Shown here one piece after another: positions 12,001 through 24,197 of a stretch of DNA of 64,000 nucleotides. The DNA comes from Blastobasis lacticolella (taxonomy: Eukaryota; Arthropoda; Insecta; Lepidoptera; Blastobasidae), in assembly GCA_905147135.1 (NCBI GenBank), contig LR990043.1:7785057-7849056 (forward strand). Direction: 5' to 3'. Within the stretch, counting starts at the first letter, position 1, and every line of letters starts with the position of its first letter. A model generated the notes under the pieces. It made no database searches. It saw only the letters and a program-made list of their open reading frames with translations, and had not been told where the DNA came from. The position numbers were made by a program, and so were the translations under genes.

Positions 12001-12653
12001 TGTGTTTGAACTGGATCACTACTAATTTAGTATTGTAATTGTAAAATAGGACTGATATTGAGGACTTTTATCATTTATTTATGAAATATACAAATACGTA
12101 AATAATCCGGTCGTGTCGGTCGGTGTCGCAATTTTTATTTTTTATTAAAAAAAACATTGATGTTTTAATATTGACTAAGAAGTTCAAGCAAAGGCAGCAA
12201 AACATTATACAGACACATCTTTTTTACTTTATAATGATTTCTGTTCCGAAAAAAGATGGAATACAAAGGCTTTTTAAGCATGAAGATAAAATTTTATGTA
12301 CATTAGGAGTATCTACGTTCATAGTTTGTGCCTATCTACTTTATTCAAATCTATGGCTTGAAGTTCAAGTAAATACTACTACTTAATGGTATGTTGACTG
12401 ACTGAATGAAGATATGGCTGTTTGAAGTAAGCGCACTTCGCCCTCTTTGTTTAAAAAGATTGTATAATACTACTGTAAAAAAAATATTGTTTGTTTGTTT
12501 CTGTGTTTGTATGTTCTCGATTTACGAATAATTCTGCATTTGGCAAGTGATTAAATGTATAATACATATTGAATTCACCACAGTTACGATTAAGTTAAGA
12601 ATGTGTAAACATATGTGAGTACTGACCACCAATATACGCAAGCCGGTAACGAA
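12001..12653. promoter_or_regulatory. Shared divergent promoter region of TMEM18 and GLG1
   Basis: Only 653 bp separate the two start codons, which point away from each other, so both promoters and both 5' leaders must fit here or the leaders must be spliced. The interval is AT-rich with no clear TATA box at a convincing distance. It contains a 50-codon reading frame at 12234-12386. Confidence 0.55.
12234..12386 (+). CDS. Possible 50-residue single-span membrane micro-protein
   Basis: An ATG-initiated frame encodes a 50-residue peptide beginning MISVPKKDGIQRLFKHEDK, followed by a hydrophobic stretch (about residues 21-39, ILCTLGVSTFIVCAYLLYS) and a short polar tail ending NTTT. The layout, a basic N-terminus plus one membrane helix, is that of small integral membrane proteins. 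I do not recognise the family. It lies 420 bp upstream of the GLG1 start on the same strand, so it could be an independent small gene, an upstream reading frame in the GLG1 leader, a first exon, or chance. The frame is open further upstream without an ATG. Confidence 0.3.
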   Translation: MISVPKKDGIQRLFKHEDKILCTLGVSTFIVCAYLLYSNLWLEVQVNTTT

Positions 12654-15600
12654 ATGCTCCTAGACATCATCAGGTACATTGTGGTATGGATCGTCTCTTT
12701 TCATACCGTTCAAAGTACGCAACTATTGAACGAATTTAAGACACCGAAGGAAAGAAATGGGTTGGACCTTAGTGGCTGTGCTCAGCTGGAAAAACTATGC
12801 TCGCATTTATTTGACGACCTGGCGTTGTTGTCTTGTGCATTAAGCGCCAGTCACAACAATAAAACTCAAGTATTATTTGCTTGTCAGCACAAAATTTGGA
12901 TCCAACAAACACAGCTTTTAGATAATTCCTTCCTCGAATACAAGTTGAGAGAGCCATGCCAAGACGAATTCGTGATATTAGACTGCTTACGACCAGAACA
13001 ATATGGAATAGACTGCATCCTGAAGAAGAAACCAACTGTGAAAAACAAAAGTTGTTTGAGAATGATTAATAAGATTGAAACAGTGATCTTCAATGATTGG
13101 CAACTAACAAACAAATTCCTTAAGAGCTGTCGTGATGATGTGGAAACATACAGTTGTGGTAGGATACCAGCAGATACAAGAACCTTATCCCAAGCACATA
13201 CCCTGAAATGTTTGCAAGGCAAAGAGCAGATGTTGAAGACAGAATGTCAGTCAGAGATAACTGCATTAAATGAACTGAAGTACTCTACAGTACAGCTTGA
13301 TAAAATTATATTTATAGCTTGTAATGAAGATCAAAAAAATTTTTGTCCTGAAGAAGTATCTGGCTCATGGTTGATGTACAAATGTTTGGTTAGACATAAA
13401 TATGAAAATGGTGAGTTAAAAGCAAAACTAACAAAAATACTGCACTAGCTCGTCTAAACTTCACTATGCTGCATTTTCTTGTCAGATTTTGTGTTTTCTG
13501 TGTGTAGGTGCTGACCATGATGCTCGTGTGATGGTGGTAGAGATAACCTCAGTATCAGAATTCATGATCCCTTGGGTCTTAATGAGTTTACACATAGCCC
13601 TATACTTTTGCATCCTGTGTTCTAGTGGTCTCATATCCTATTGGTAGGTCTCTCAAACTCTAATAAGGACTACCCCTTTTTTTTAATCATCTTAAATAAT
13701 CAACCCACAGCTAGACTAGAGCCTCCTGTACATTAGTGGACGGTCAGGTGAGTTGGGGATCACAAAGGAAACGCACAACAAAAGTGTCCTAAGCCATTAG
13801 TCACCTTATATGACACCTGTAGAAAGAAGGAGCTGCTTTATTCTACTCTTCTGGACAGAACACATCATGGCTAGAGCTCTTATTAGTATGGCTAATTCAT
13901 TATAAATTTAATTTACAACCTTAAAATTTTTTAGGTATGTCCAAGAGATGCCAGGATCAGTTGTTTTATGATCAGAGAAGTATGGTTATGAATTACAAAA
14001 TGAGTAAAGGTTTGGTAAAATCATGCAAAGAGGACATTAGGAAATATCGTTGTCGCAAGGGAGTTGTTGATGATAAAGACGTTAGACTTGCACAAATATT
14101 ACTTTGTCTTGAAAATGTGACACGAAATGATAGCACAGTACTATCTCCTGAATGTACATCTGAGATGACTGATCATAGAAAAATGCTTATGGATGACTAC
14201 AGATTGTCTCCTGAATTGATGCAAAATTGTGCCAATGATATTACTGTACTTTGTAGAGGAGTTGAAACTGGTGGCAAAACTATACATTGCTTAATGGAAC
14301 ATGCTAGACCCCGTAAGAGGAAAGAAAAAAGAATCAGTATTTCTTGTCAAAAATCTTTAGAGATATTAGTCCAAGAGGCAGATCCAGGTGAGGATTGGCG
14401 AGTTGACCCAATATTACGCAAAGCTTGTAAGCCTGTGGTGGACAATGCGTGCAGGGAGGTAAATGGAGGCAATGGCAGGGTAATGTCCTGTCTCATGGAA
14501 AAACTGGGCACAGTACTTATGACCAGTGAATGTGAGGCAGCTTTGTTGCAAATACAATATTTTATATCCAGAGATTTTAAGCTGGACCCTCAATTATACA
14601 AAGCTTGCAAATATGACGCTGTTACTCAATGTAAAGCAAAACTTCAGTGGGCTGATGTAAATGAACACCAGTCAGAAAAAGATCCCCTCATATTGCCATG
14701 CCTGTACAATTTTGCATATAATCGTGACATGAGGGATAAACTAAAGCCAGGATGTGAGCAAGAAATAAAAAGAGTTATGAGACAAAGAGCTATAAGTGTT
14801 GACTTACTACCCGAGATAGAAGATTATTGTATGGATGATTTAATCAATTTATGTTTTGAAAATACAGGCAAAGGTGAAGAATTAGCCTGCTTGCAAAGTA
14901 AAATTAGAGAATTAATGCCTAAATGTAGAGAGGTAGTCACAAATTTTACAGAAACTCAAAGCGGTCACATAGAACTTAATGCTGTGGTTAATTTGAATTG
15001 CAGAGTTGCTATTGAAAGATTATGCTCTTCTGAGCTAAAGAGTAAAAAGTATGAAGATGATGTTATGGAATGTTTGATTGCTCATAAAAATGATATCATT
15101 ATAAAGACCAATGCAAAGTGCCATTCATCTATAGAACATGAACAATTGATTTCTTTGAAAAACTATAGATTTACAAGGAAGTTTAAAAATGCATGCAAAC
15201 CCTATGTAGTTAGATCTTGTCCCAAAGCACAAACGAAGAGTCAAGTTGTAGCATGCCTAAGTGAGATTGTTAGAAATGACACAATTACTAAGCGAAAGCA
15301 TACTATTGCCAAAGAGTGCCGCCATCAATTGAGAAGTCAATTATTTCAGCAGAAGGAAAACATAGATTTAGATCCAGAGTTGAAAGAATCCTGCAAAAAT
15401 GATTTGAAGATTTATTGTCCTAATGTCCCTCATGGTGAATCTGCTGCCTTGGAGTGTTTACAAACAGCATCAGGCCAATTATCTGATGCATGCAGAAAAG
15501 CAATTTTTGTCGTGAGAAAACAAGAGTTCACTGATAATGCCATTGACTATTTCTTAGTAACAACCTGTAGTGATATGATAGATATCTATTGTCACAATAC

Positions 15601-18600
15601 GGAAGCTTCAAAAATTCTTGACTGTTTGAAGGTATGAAACTTATACTTTATACATATTAAGTATTTTACAGGTTTATTTTATTATACTTATTTAATTATA
15701 TTTATTTTCAGGCTCATCGCCAGAAACTTGATTTCAATGAGAAATGTAAGGTTGTCATTGTAAACAGAATGATAGAGCAAAACAGTGATTACCGTTTTAA
15801 CAATAAATTGCAGATTTCTTGTAAACCAGATATAAGACAGTATTGTTCAGATGTTATTGGTAAGTACATATAATAGATTCAGTGCGATAATTATGTAATT
15901 CCATAGTTTTAGATCATTATCGCGAATCGCGCGCGAAACCGCAAAACATGACTGTGTTACGGTTAGATACGCGTATTCTTCATGGCTTCGCGCGGCGTTC
16001 TTGCCTTGTTCCCAGATTGTTGTCGATTTTATTTATGTTACGCAGCAGAGGGATCGCGAATTGAGTGCGAAAGCAACTAGGCTTCTAAAGAGGGCGACAC
16101 TCATACGAACTTAAAGTGCGCGGTTTTTAAGTTCGCGAACTTACTCTACTCGACGTGGATGATTGACGTAAGAACTTGAAGTACGCGGTTTTTAAGTTTA
16201 CGAACTTACCCGGCTTAATTATTTATAAATTCTGTAAATAATTCGAGTCAATAGCTTCGAAAATCAGTCACTTTCGGAACCGAAAACCATAAACTTAATT
16301 AAACTTAATCAAATTTAATGCAAAAAACGCAACTGTACGAGATAAATAAAAAAAAAAAAACCGGCTCACGGCTCACGGTGCTGACAGACGCGCGAGCCGA
16401 AGCCGCGAGCTACGAGCAATCAAACATGTTGGATCGCCGGCGAACTTACTCGGCGGTTTTAAAGTACGCGTACTTAAGCTGACACACGAGCGAGCAAGGT
16501 CGTCGAGCCACAAGTACGCGTACTTACTCGCCCGTCTGTTCGCATGCAGGAGAGTGCTGCGAATCGCACGGGAGTGTGGAGAGGCCTTAGGAAGTTGTAT
16601 GCAACCTATTCGAGTCCGTTTAATAGTCCACACTGAACGATCCACCGCGCTTATGATCACGCGCGGTAAGAGCGCGATCCAAAGGCGTCGGTGTGGCGGT
16701 CCGCGCACGATCCAAGCGCACATCGTTCGATGTCGGTTTTATAGCCCAGCCTATACTGGACGGTCCAGCGATCCACGATCCCAGATCGTCGTCACGTGAT
16801 GACTAGGCTAAGCGGGCGTTCAAACAACACAGTATGATTTTCCAACCAGATTGCCAACTTAATTGGCTATAATCCGATTGTCCTTCCACACGAGACAATT
16901 TGATTGCCAATCTAGTCAGTAAGTACCCCCATCCATATGACACAATCTGATTGTTTAGCCTTGGTGCTGCCACACGAGACAATTTGATTACCGATCTAGT
17001 CAGATTGTATACAATTGTGTCATGTGGAAGCCTCATAATACGATAACTGCGGCACCCACGCGGTAGTCCACGTTCATCTTTACAGTTGAAATGTTTAAAA
17101 ATTAAATCTAGTCAAATAAAATTATTATCGCAGCCTCTTCTGGATATGGTCCCGCGTAATCATATTAATTAAAATTGTTTGTCAAGAATGGACTTTAACA
17201 TGATTAATATTCTAGGCGGCTACAACATCGTTAATAGAATTCATTACCTACTTCATTTCATTGCCCAAACAATACAGCTATTATTCTTCTATGATTCTAT
17301 TGATTTACTAATGGTGACTCTTGTTAACTCCGGGAAGTATTTCGCAAATAATGTAATTCGATAATGTGTTTTTGAGCTGGCGTGCAAAGTTTTTTTATAA
17401 CAGCGTGTGTCTCAAGTCGCAACAATGTCATTCAAATCTACATAACAGACAACTTCGCTACACACCTCACTCAAGCTCACTTCCTTCTCACTTTACGTTG
17501 TCGTGTGATCCAAACGATCACTTTATATGAAACAAAAGGCAGGACAAATTACGCGATCGAAATAGTGCCGCTCACAAATCTCGATGCTCGTGTTCGATGC
17601 TTCTTGGGCTTGCCGCCAGGCTCCTATCAATACAGCAATAGGCTAGTGTAGTGAAGGCATGTTATGTAAGAGTTGAAAGTCGTCTGACAAGGAAGGTGAT
17701 GATGAGGGATATGAATCATCATAATCATCCTAGCGTTTATCCCGGCTTATGCCAGGGTCCGCTTTCCGAATTTTCTTTCTCCACTTCGCCCGGTCTTCAG
17801 CATCCTCCCTTCGTAAGCCATTGGCTCTCAAATCCGACTCGGCGATGTCAATATATCGCTTCCTGGGCCTACTGCGGGATCTCTTTCCTGCTAACGGCAG
17901 GTTTTGACACCTGTTTCCCACGTAGCCCTGGAGCTTACGCAGTACTTGCGTGACCAAACCAGCGCAGGCGAGACCCTTTAATCTTGTCCGCGATGTCTCT
18001 AACGCCATGACTGCCACGGATGTACTCGTTACTACTCGGTTGAGACGTGTTATGCCACACATTCACCGCATCATTTTCATTTCGTTGGCATGACGTTCGC
18101 GGACGTGCTTCGTCAGCGCCGGCCATGTCTCGCAACCATAAAGCATTATAGGTCTAATTATACTGTTGCTTGCATATAAGCCCCTTGAGTGTGATAGGGA
18201 TTTTAGGGTCACATGTGATTGCCGTGTCCAGAATTTTCGCTGAGAGAGCAGCAAGCACAACGCAGAACAAGTAGGGGCTTAGGACAGAACTTACAGTTAT
18301 CGGGAAGGGATTAGTAGGCTTACTAAAGTTTTGACGACGACTTTAGTGCTGGTGTACATGTCCTGTATAATCCCAACGTACACCTCGGGCACAGACCTTG
18401 ATCTCAGGACCGACCAGATTATCAACCGAAGAAATACTGTCCCTCTGCAGGTCGAGAAATGAGAAATGCAGAGGCATACACTGCTCTTCCCTTTATAGAT
18501 TGGTGTAATAATATTTACGCGCCACGCGTCAGGTATAAGCCTCGTAGTTACAATCCTGTTCGACAGTTCAGTGAGCATGAGTACACCCCGGGTCCCCAAT

Positions 18601-19746
18601 GTTTTCCAAGTTTCAATGGATACCTATATTATGCTGAATATGGAGTGAAAATGGAAATGGTTAAATGACATAAGGATAATAATGTGCCGACCGCGGTTGA
18701 CCCCACCTAGTGTATAAGGGAAGGAAGATGATGATGTTTTATTCAAATACCTTTATTACTGTCTTTCAGCAAATGAACCACAAGATGTGGAACTCCAAGG
18801 CAAAGTATTGTATTGTTTGAAGGACAAATTTAGGGAGTCTAAATTATCAACAGTTTGCGAAAATGAATTGGCTAACATACTAAAAGAACAAGCATTGAAC
18901 TACCGTCTTGATCCGTTACTGGGGAAACTGTGCAGTGCTGAAATAAAAACAATATGTGCGCCTAATGAATCTATCACTAATTCGGATGGACAGGTACTAC
19001 GAGTATCATTATTTAAAAATCAAAACTGTCTTCGTTATTTTTTACTCTCTTCATTTTTTCTTTATTAGGTACTCAAAATTTAATATGTAATTGTTTCAGG
19101 TTGAAGAATGCCTTAAGAATGCACTGTTAAATCACAAAATGGTATCAGCAGAATGTGCTCGTGAGGTGGTACAGATTATAGAAGAGACTGAAGTCGACAT
19201 AGAAGCCGACCCTTTATTGGAGAGAGCTTGTGCGCTCGATCTTTTAAAGTATTGCAAAGATTTAGAACACGGGGCCGGGCGTCGTAAGTGACATTGTTTG
19301 TCTATTTGTTGGTATAATTAGTATTTTAAGCTTTCTAATAAGGCCATTTTTCTCAGGGTTAAAGTGTCTCAAGATAATTTTAAACGATAGCAACCGAAAA
19401 CTGGAACCTGAATGCGAGAAGGAGTTATCAAACAGACTGGAAATGTATAGACATGTGGCAGCTGTAAGTTACAAATTTCGATATTATTTAGAGTTTGGCA
19501 CTCCATAAAGTACTTTGTATGTTAGACATTTTTATAATTATATGCATACTAGATTCCTAAAACCTTACAATTATCTTCCAGATGAATGTGATAGATGATT
19601 TGGGCGACGTATACGAAGAGATATCAGCGTCGCCGTCGAAGAAGTATATCTTAGTTATTGTGATCTCTATTGTGGGTTTGATATTTATGTTTGGACTTTA
19701 TTGTGGTCGTTTGACAAAGAGAGCAATGTTTGTAAAGCGAAAGTAG
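12654..19746 (+). CDS. GLG1: Golgi apparatus protein 1 (cysteine-rich sialoglycoprotein, ESL-1/CFR family)
   Basis: Seven plus-strand exons give 1093 residues: 12654-13410, 13935-15631, 15712-15859, 18770-18993, 19100-19283, 19357-19463 and 19582-19746. All introns are GT-AG and the phases agree. The start ATG at 12654 opens a signal peptide (MLLDIIRYIVVWIVSFHTVQ); an upstream in-frame GTG is not needed. The luminal part is a long series of GLG1 cysteine-rich repeats, recognisable by recurring patterns such as DP.L..AC..D....C and CL......L...C. The last exon encodes one membrane helix (YILVIVISIVGLIFMFGLY) and a short basic cytoplasmic tail ending KRK. The family is a type I Golgi membrane protein that binds growth factors and affects their trafficking; length and layout match. 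Intron 3 is 2.9 kb and holds palindromic repeats and LINE fragments. It converges on PRIM2. Confidence 0.95.
13411..13934 (+). other. GLG1 intron 1
   Basis: This intron runs from GTGAGT at 13411 to TTTTTTAG at 13934. It contains some text resembling lepidopteran interspersed repeats around 13720-13880, too decayed to classify. Confidence 0.55.
15900..16800. repeat. GC-rich block with an array of 14-bp palindromes
   Basis: Within GLG1 intron 3 a CpG-rich block carries four near-identical palindromes: AAGTTCGCGAACTT (16129-16142), AAGTTTACGAACTT (16194-16207, one mismatched pair) and AAGTACGCGTACTT twice (16462-16475, 16512-16525). The first two sit in a duplicated unit of about 65 bp (GCGCGGTTTTTAAGTT / TACGCGGTTTTTAAGTT). 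Repeats of CGATCCA follow at 16637-16775. It is probably part of a DNA transposon or foldback element, but no terminal repeats were found. Confidence 0.55.
16801..17045. repeat. Unclassified element with internal direct repeats
   Basis: The unit CCACACGAGACAATTTGATT followed by a CCAATCTAGTCAG-like end occurs twice, near 16886 and 16972, among several further copies of a GATTG core on both strands. Such subterminal repeats are common in DNA-transposon ends. No coding frame is convincing. Confidence 0.45.
17690..18600 (-). mobile_element. LINE reverse transcriptase and C-terminal fragment
   Basis: Minus-strand pieces encode VPEVYVGIIQDMY (near 18400-18360), [17 protein letters not shown] and TRLNRVVTSTSV, then VLRKLQGYVGNRCQNLPLAG, RKRYIDIAESDLRANGL and [12 protein letters not shown], ending in a GATGATTATGATGATT tail near 17715. 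It is a 5'-truncated, frameshifted member of the main LINE family in this window, in GLG1 intron 3. Confidence 0.8.
18660..18735 (+). mobile_element. LINE 3' tail with GATGATG end
   Basis: The plus strand reads GACCGCGGTTGACCCCACCT.., then AAGGGAAGGAAGATGATGATG, a frequent 3' end of lepidopteran LINEs. It stops about 35 bp before GLG1 exon 4. Confidence 0.5.
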
Positions 19747-21718
19747 ATATTTTCATTATCATTTGGCCATACGCAGACAAAATCGGAGTATTTACTTCGA
19801 TGATAACGACACTGCAGATACCCATAACTTTACTGTCACTGGGTTGCAGGTTCTCTACAAAATTTTAACCAAAACCAATAGCATTTACCGGTAGTTAAGT
19901 TATACTAAGGCTCACTGCCGACCGACGAATTAATGTGTGCGATGGTCATCCATAGAACTCATGTTTTATGCTTAGCTTGGGTAGAGCAGAAATGTAGCAA
20001 TTTCAGTCGGAAACGGAAGGAAACCAAAATACATTTCTTCTGTTACTAAAATGGGGGCTTAGCCACCACCTCGCTACTCCGCCGGTTAGAGCTGGCCCTG
20101 AATAAGTATAGGAGAATTATATATTATATCCAGTTTAGTCATCCATTGACATTGAAAAATCTCTACTGAATGAAATCAAGTTGATGCTATAAATTGTTTA
20201 CTCAGTTCCGTTATTTCATTAGGTAATCTATGTATAATTTAATTGTTTACTTACCGTGCAAAATTGTAAAGTGCAATCATTATTTAATCACTACATATTT
20301 TAAAACAACGTCCCACGCCGCGTCTCTGTCGTCTGTTCATGATAAACTCAAAACTACTGAACGGATTTTCATGCGGTTCTCACCAATAGACAGTGGTTCG
20401 TTTAGGTGAATAATTTGTTAGGCCGGGGCGGGTCACTAGTTTAATATAAACTAAAAGGATTTTCAAAAAATCGAGTATTGACGCCAATGGTCCCTCAGAT
20501 GGATATTTGTAGACTGAGTAGAATAAGATCAAATAAAAAGAGCAAATTTTTAAAACTTAAAAAGTAACATAGTTTTTTATTATTGTTTAGAATCAATGCA
20601 AGCACAAAATATCATCCATTGATTGAGAAAATAAATGTTGATTTACTTTGCACCACCAGTCTCATCAGTGAAATCTCATAGCTTAACTCCTGTATTTGAT
20701 TTCCTGATTTTTTGTTATTATACCTAAAAAATTAATTATTTATAAGTAACCTGAATGTATATAATAACCTATGCCGCGCGGGAACTCAGCCGGGACATGA
20801 CGTTCAGATGATGATGAACCTGAATATTATATGTAAGTGTGTATTATATAAGGTTTCATTTGGTATTCAGTAGCTTATGTATGGAGTTTGGATTAATTTT
20901 ATAGATGTTTTTTATACTGTCGCAAATAGTTTTTTGTATCATTTCTATTTTAGCAATAATTTGGGATGCTGATGGAAGTGTGTCTGGCACATTTTGCTAA
21001 TGAACAGTGATACAAAACTTATCTTCCTCAACAAGGTGTGTTAAATTCATCAATTATTTAGTAACCAGTATTTATGTAATTTGTATGTTATTCAATTGAT
21101 CGCAGAGGAAGTTTTATTAGTAACTTTAATATAGCTCTTTCTCACAGAGTCCATTTCTGTAAATCATGCAAACTTCTTATGTAAATAAAAGTGCTTTTAA
21201 ATGTTTAAGTACCTATTTCTTGTAAGAACAACCATTATATCTTTATAATTCTAAATGACTGGTACTAAGTAATTTTTTTATGGTAAAATGTATAGGTATA
21301 GAATTAGTATTGTTGTTTCTTTCAATTTCTTTCTCTCTATGCTTGTAATAATTATTTTTTATTCATTAAATTAAAACCAGGGTTTTACATAGAGGGGATA
21401 TAATTGGATTATTAACATTGGTGAAAAATTATAGCCATTCGGTAGTAGGTTATTCCTTGATCCATCATCTAATTCAGTAAAACAGTTTCTTTTTGTCAAT
21501 TAAAAAAGAGAACATGCACATATGTTGTGTGGTTGTTATATTTATATTATGAACAAATTAATAAACTTAAGTCAACATAATAGTCTAGTTTCATTCCTAA
21601 CTAAGAACACCTTAATAATTATATAATTTTATTCAGGCAACCAGACACTAACCCTATTTTCTTCCATCCATGGGAAATGCCAACCTCAGATTTGGCTCAC
21701 AAGCAATTTATGTATTTT
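19747..21718. other. 3' flanks of GLG1 and PRIM2
   Basis: This interval between two convergent stop codons must contain both 3' untranslated regions. Plus-strand AATAAA motifs occur, for example at 21184-21189. A Helitron-like end lies at 20285-20439 and a LINE-tail remnant near 20780-20812. No additional exon is seen. Confidence 0.5.
20285..20439 (+). mobile_element. Helitron-like 3' part
   Basis: It contains CCACGCCGCGTCTCTGTCG and ACTGAACGGATTTTCATGCG, and ends GGCCGGGGCGGGTCACTAG before a T. The same body and end occur at 40095-40384 and 41085-41540. CTAG ends next to a GC-rich hairpin and lack of inverted termini fit non-autonomous Helitrons. Confidence 0.55.
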
Positions 21719-23566
21719 TTACTCTTTCCATTCTGACATTTCAATATCATTATCTATCATCATATCTCCAGCACCAATTTCTTTTTTTATGTTATCAGAT
21801 TTAATTTCTTTTTTTATTGCTCCACTCAGCTTCTGACTCTCTTCAAAGTACTGGTTGGGGTGATTGATGCCCAGATTCATTTCAACATTGTGTGTTGCAT
21901 CAAAATACTTGCTGCAGGCAATTTGATAATGACCCTTCTTCGCCAGATCTACGATGGTATTTATAGCTGCAAAGGAAACATTTCTTATTTTTTAATTTAA
22001 ATTGGGCATAACAATAAATATGACAAATTAATTAGTTTAGGCACTTAAATCTACTAAAGATTTGTAATGTGCCCATTTAATTGTTTATATTTTACAAACA
22101 AGGCAGTTCCTTGGGAATTACTGTAGCCATAGGCAAAACTGCTTCAAAATCCATCAATTTTCTGAACTAACGGGTCCTAGAATTAATCAGGACAGACTTT
22201 AAGAGTCTTTGTACTACTGCACTGGACATATTGTGATGAAGTTAAGTGTATTGTTGAAAGCGTGCCACAGGTTTGCCAGAAAAAAATATGGAAAGACGTT
22301 TCTGGCAAACTGTAATATAAAATCATTAAATAATTTCTTACCTTGTGTATTATACCCATAGCCTTCAAGTTTATTTTTTAAGTTACTAGGGTCTGAATGC
22401 CTGAATGGACATCCATGACACTGACCTGGACCAATCATACCACTTATGATTTTCATACAAGAGAATGGGGTATAGTTCTTCTTACTCCCTTCTTTTCCAT
22501 AGTTGTATCTAACATTATAAGCATATTGTTTTTCAAATTTATCAATGTCCATCATTTTAGTGAATTCATCTCTCCAAAATCTTAATGAGTCCTCTAAAGT
22601 TACACCTATACCTTTTAAAAAGAGACCATATTGCAAACGGCCATCATGCTTTAAGTGGTGAACTGATCGTAGTTGTTCATGAAGTTGCTTCATACACAAG
22701 GGGTAGCATTTAACCGAGAGAGAATCAAGGCTTTCAATGGGTACCATAACCTTGGTCTCACTGTAATCATTCCCTGCATATGACTTATGAAGACCTTTTA
22801 ATAAAGGAACCAAGCGTTCATCTTGTTCAATTTCTCCAAGGTGTTGGCTTGCCACAGCCAAGGCTTGCTTTAAGTGTGTCCTGTATTGTGCAGAGAGCAC
22901 CGAAACAAAATCTCTATCAGGAACATATGCATATCCACCACTTAAATACACTTTCCTAGTTTTGACAAGATCAAGGACTTCATAAAATTTGACTTTGTAA
23001 AATTTATCAACATTTGATTGAAATGTAGACTCTTGAAGCAAATTCGATATATTATTTCTTTCATCATCAGTAATCTCAGTATAGCATAAATCATTCAGTT
23101 TAAAAAATTGGGCTATAGTAGTAGGTGACATAATATTGAACCTCATTCTAAACAATTCTAGTTCTCTGGCTATGAACCAACGGCGCAATTCTTCAGTTCT
23201 GCAATATGCTAGCCGCAGTATAAAATGTGATATATGATCTTTACGCCTTGCTTGCAGGTCAAGATTAGTAGTACCACATGCTGTATTCTTACATAATTTA
23301 CTGTAATATTTCAAACCTTTTTCGTCCAATTTTTTAAATATGTGCTCTTTCCATTCAGTTGAGAACATTTTTAGTCCCTGGGAAGTAGTAGTTTCAGCGA
23401 TGATTTTTAACAAATTATGTCTTTCTAGGGCCAATGTTTCAAATTCATTTAGTTTTATATCTTCGACGGGTGGAACTTTATACATCTGAAGATCATGTGG
23501 ATATGTTTCTAGTAGACTACCAACGACAAAAGCTTTGTTTGATTTTCTTTTAATTTGAAGTTCCAT
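21719..23566 (-). CDS. PRIM2: DNA primase large subunit
   Basis: Two minus-strand exons, 23566-22342 and 21966-21719, encode 490 residues (human about 509). The intron is GT-AG with matching phase 1. The protein is the regulatory subunit of primase in the DNA polymerase alpha complex, which makes RNA primers for replication in the nucleus. The C-terminal iron-sulphur domain is intact: its four ligand cysteines are C291 (YPLCMKQL), C370 (FSCMKI), C386 (HGCPFRHSD) and C426 (YQIACSKYF). Between them lie LQYGLFLKGIG and LRFWRDEF, and downstream INHPNQYF, all family hallmarks. The N-terminal half has the helical domain that contacts the small subunit. The start ATG is the first in frame. The upstream region carries an E2F-like TTTTGGCGCC site, fitting S-phase expression. 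The C-terminal tail is rich in Lys, Asp and Glu and probably disordered. Confidence 0.97.
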
Positions 23567-23712
23567 TGTAATATATTCTTAGTAACATGAAATTAATAAC
23601 TATAACTAAAAAAGTTTTAAATAAACACTTTAAGTACAAGAACACTATTTTATGTTTCCATCCACTTTTCTTTCACTATTGTTTGTTTTGCTCCGTCTGT
23701 TGCGCTATCTAG

Positions 23713-23722
23713 TTTTGGCGCC
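23713..23722. promoter_or_regulatory. E2F-like site upstream of PRIM2
   Basis: TTTTGGCGCC lies 147 bp upstream of the PRIM2 start codon. It matches the E2F/DP consensus TTTSSCGC on its strand. E2F control of replication genes is well known; binding here is inferred. Note that GGCGCC also occurs within unrelated MITEs nearby, but this copy lies outside them. Confidence 0.45.
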
Positions 23723-23770
23723 TTTTTTGCAGTGACCGACCAATAATCACTTGACATTGACAATGACATT

Positions 23771-24197
23771 AATGAGGAGTTTTCCAATAGGTATTTAAAG
23801 CATTCCTAACCACTCACTAGATGGCGCCCCGACAATTTTGGTAATTGATAATCGCTTGAAATAGGTATAAAAGGATATAAGGCAAACAGGATATAAACAC
23901 TGGGTACGTTGTAATGGATAATATTGTATTTGTCAATAGTTATTAACCATTTTAGAGGTTGTGATAATAATGTAACATAGTGCTAACTTCTATAAATATT
24001 TCATTTTACACTTCGTTCAACCTTTAACAGTTATGTTTATATTAATAAACATTTTATTTTTAGTTTAGTATTAGTTGGCTGCATGAAATCACTGCCACCA
24101 TCATACAGATTATAAAAAGATTACCAAAATTGTAGGAGCGCCATCTATTGATGCTTTTTGAAACTAACTATCTATACCTACTGGAAAACTCCTCATT
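23771..24197. mobile_element. TIR MITE, family AATGAGGAGTTTTCC, complete copy
   Basis: The left end AATGAGGAGTTTTCCAATAG and the right end (reverse complement) AATGAGGAGTTTTCCAGTAG are about 24-bp inverted repeats bounding 427 bp. The subterminal GATGGCGCC-type motifs are also inverted. No transposase frame is present. Related copies: 28745-28937, 42337-42705, 52201-52681 and 53060-53447. A clear target duplication was not found, so the superfamily is open. Confidence 0.78.

Noticed and set aside
12615..12653. GTG-initiated extension of GLG1 exon 1
   Set aside because: Eukaryotic genes rarely start at GTG, and the ATG at 12654 begins a proper signal peptide.
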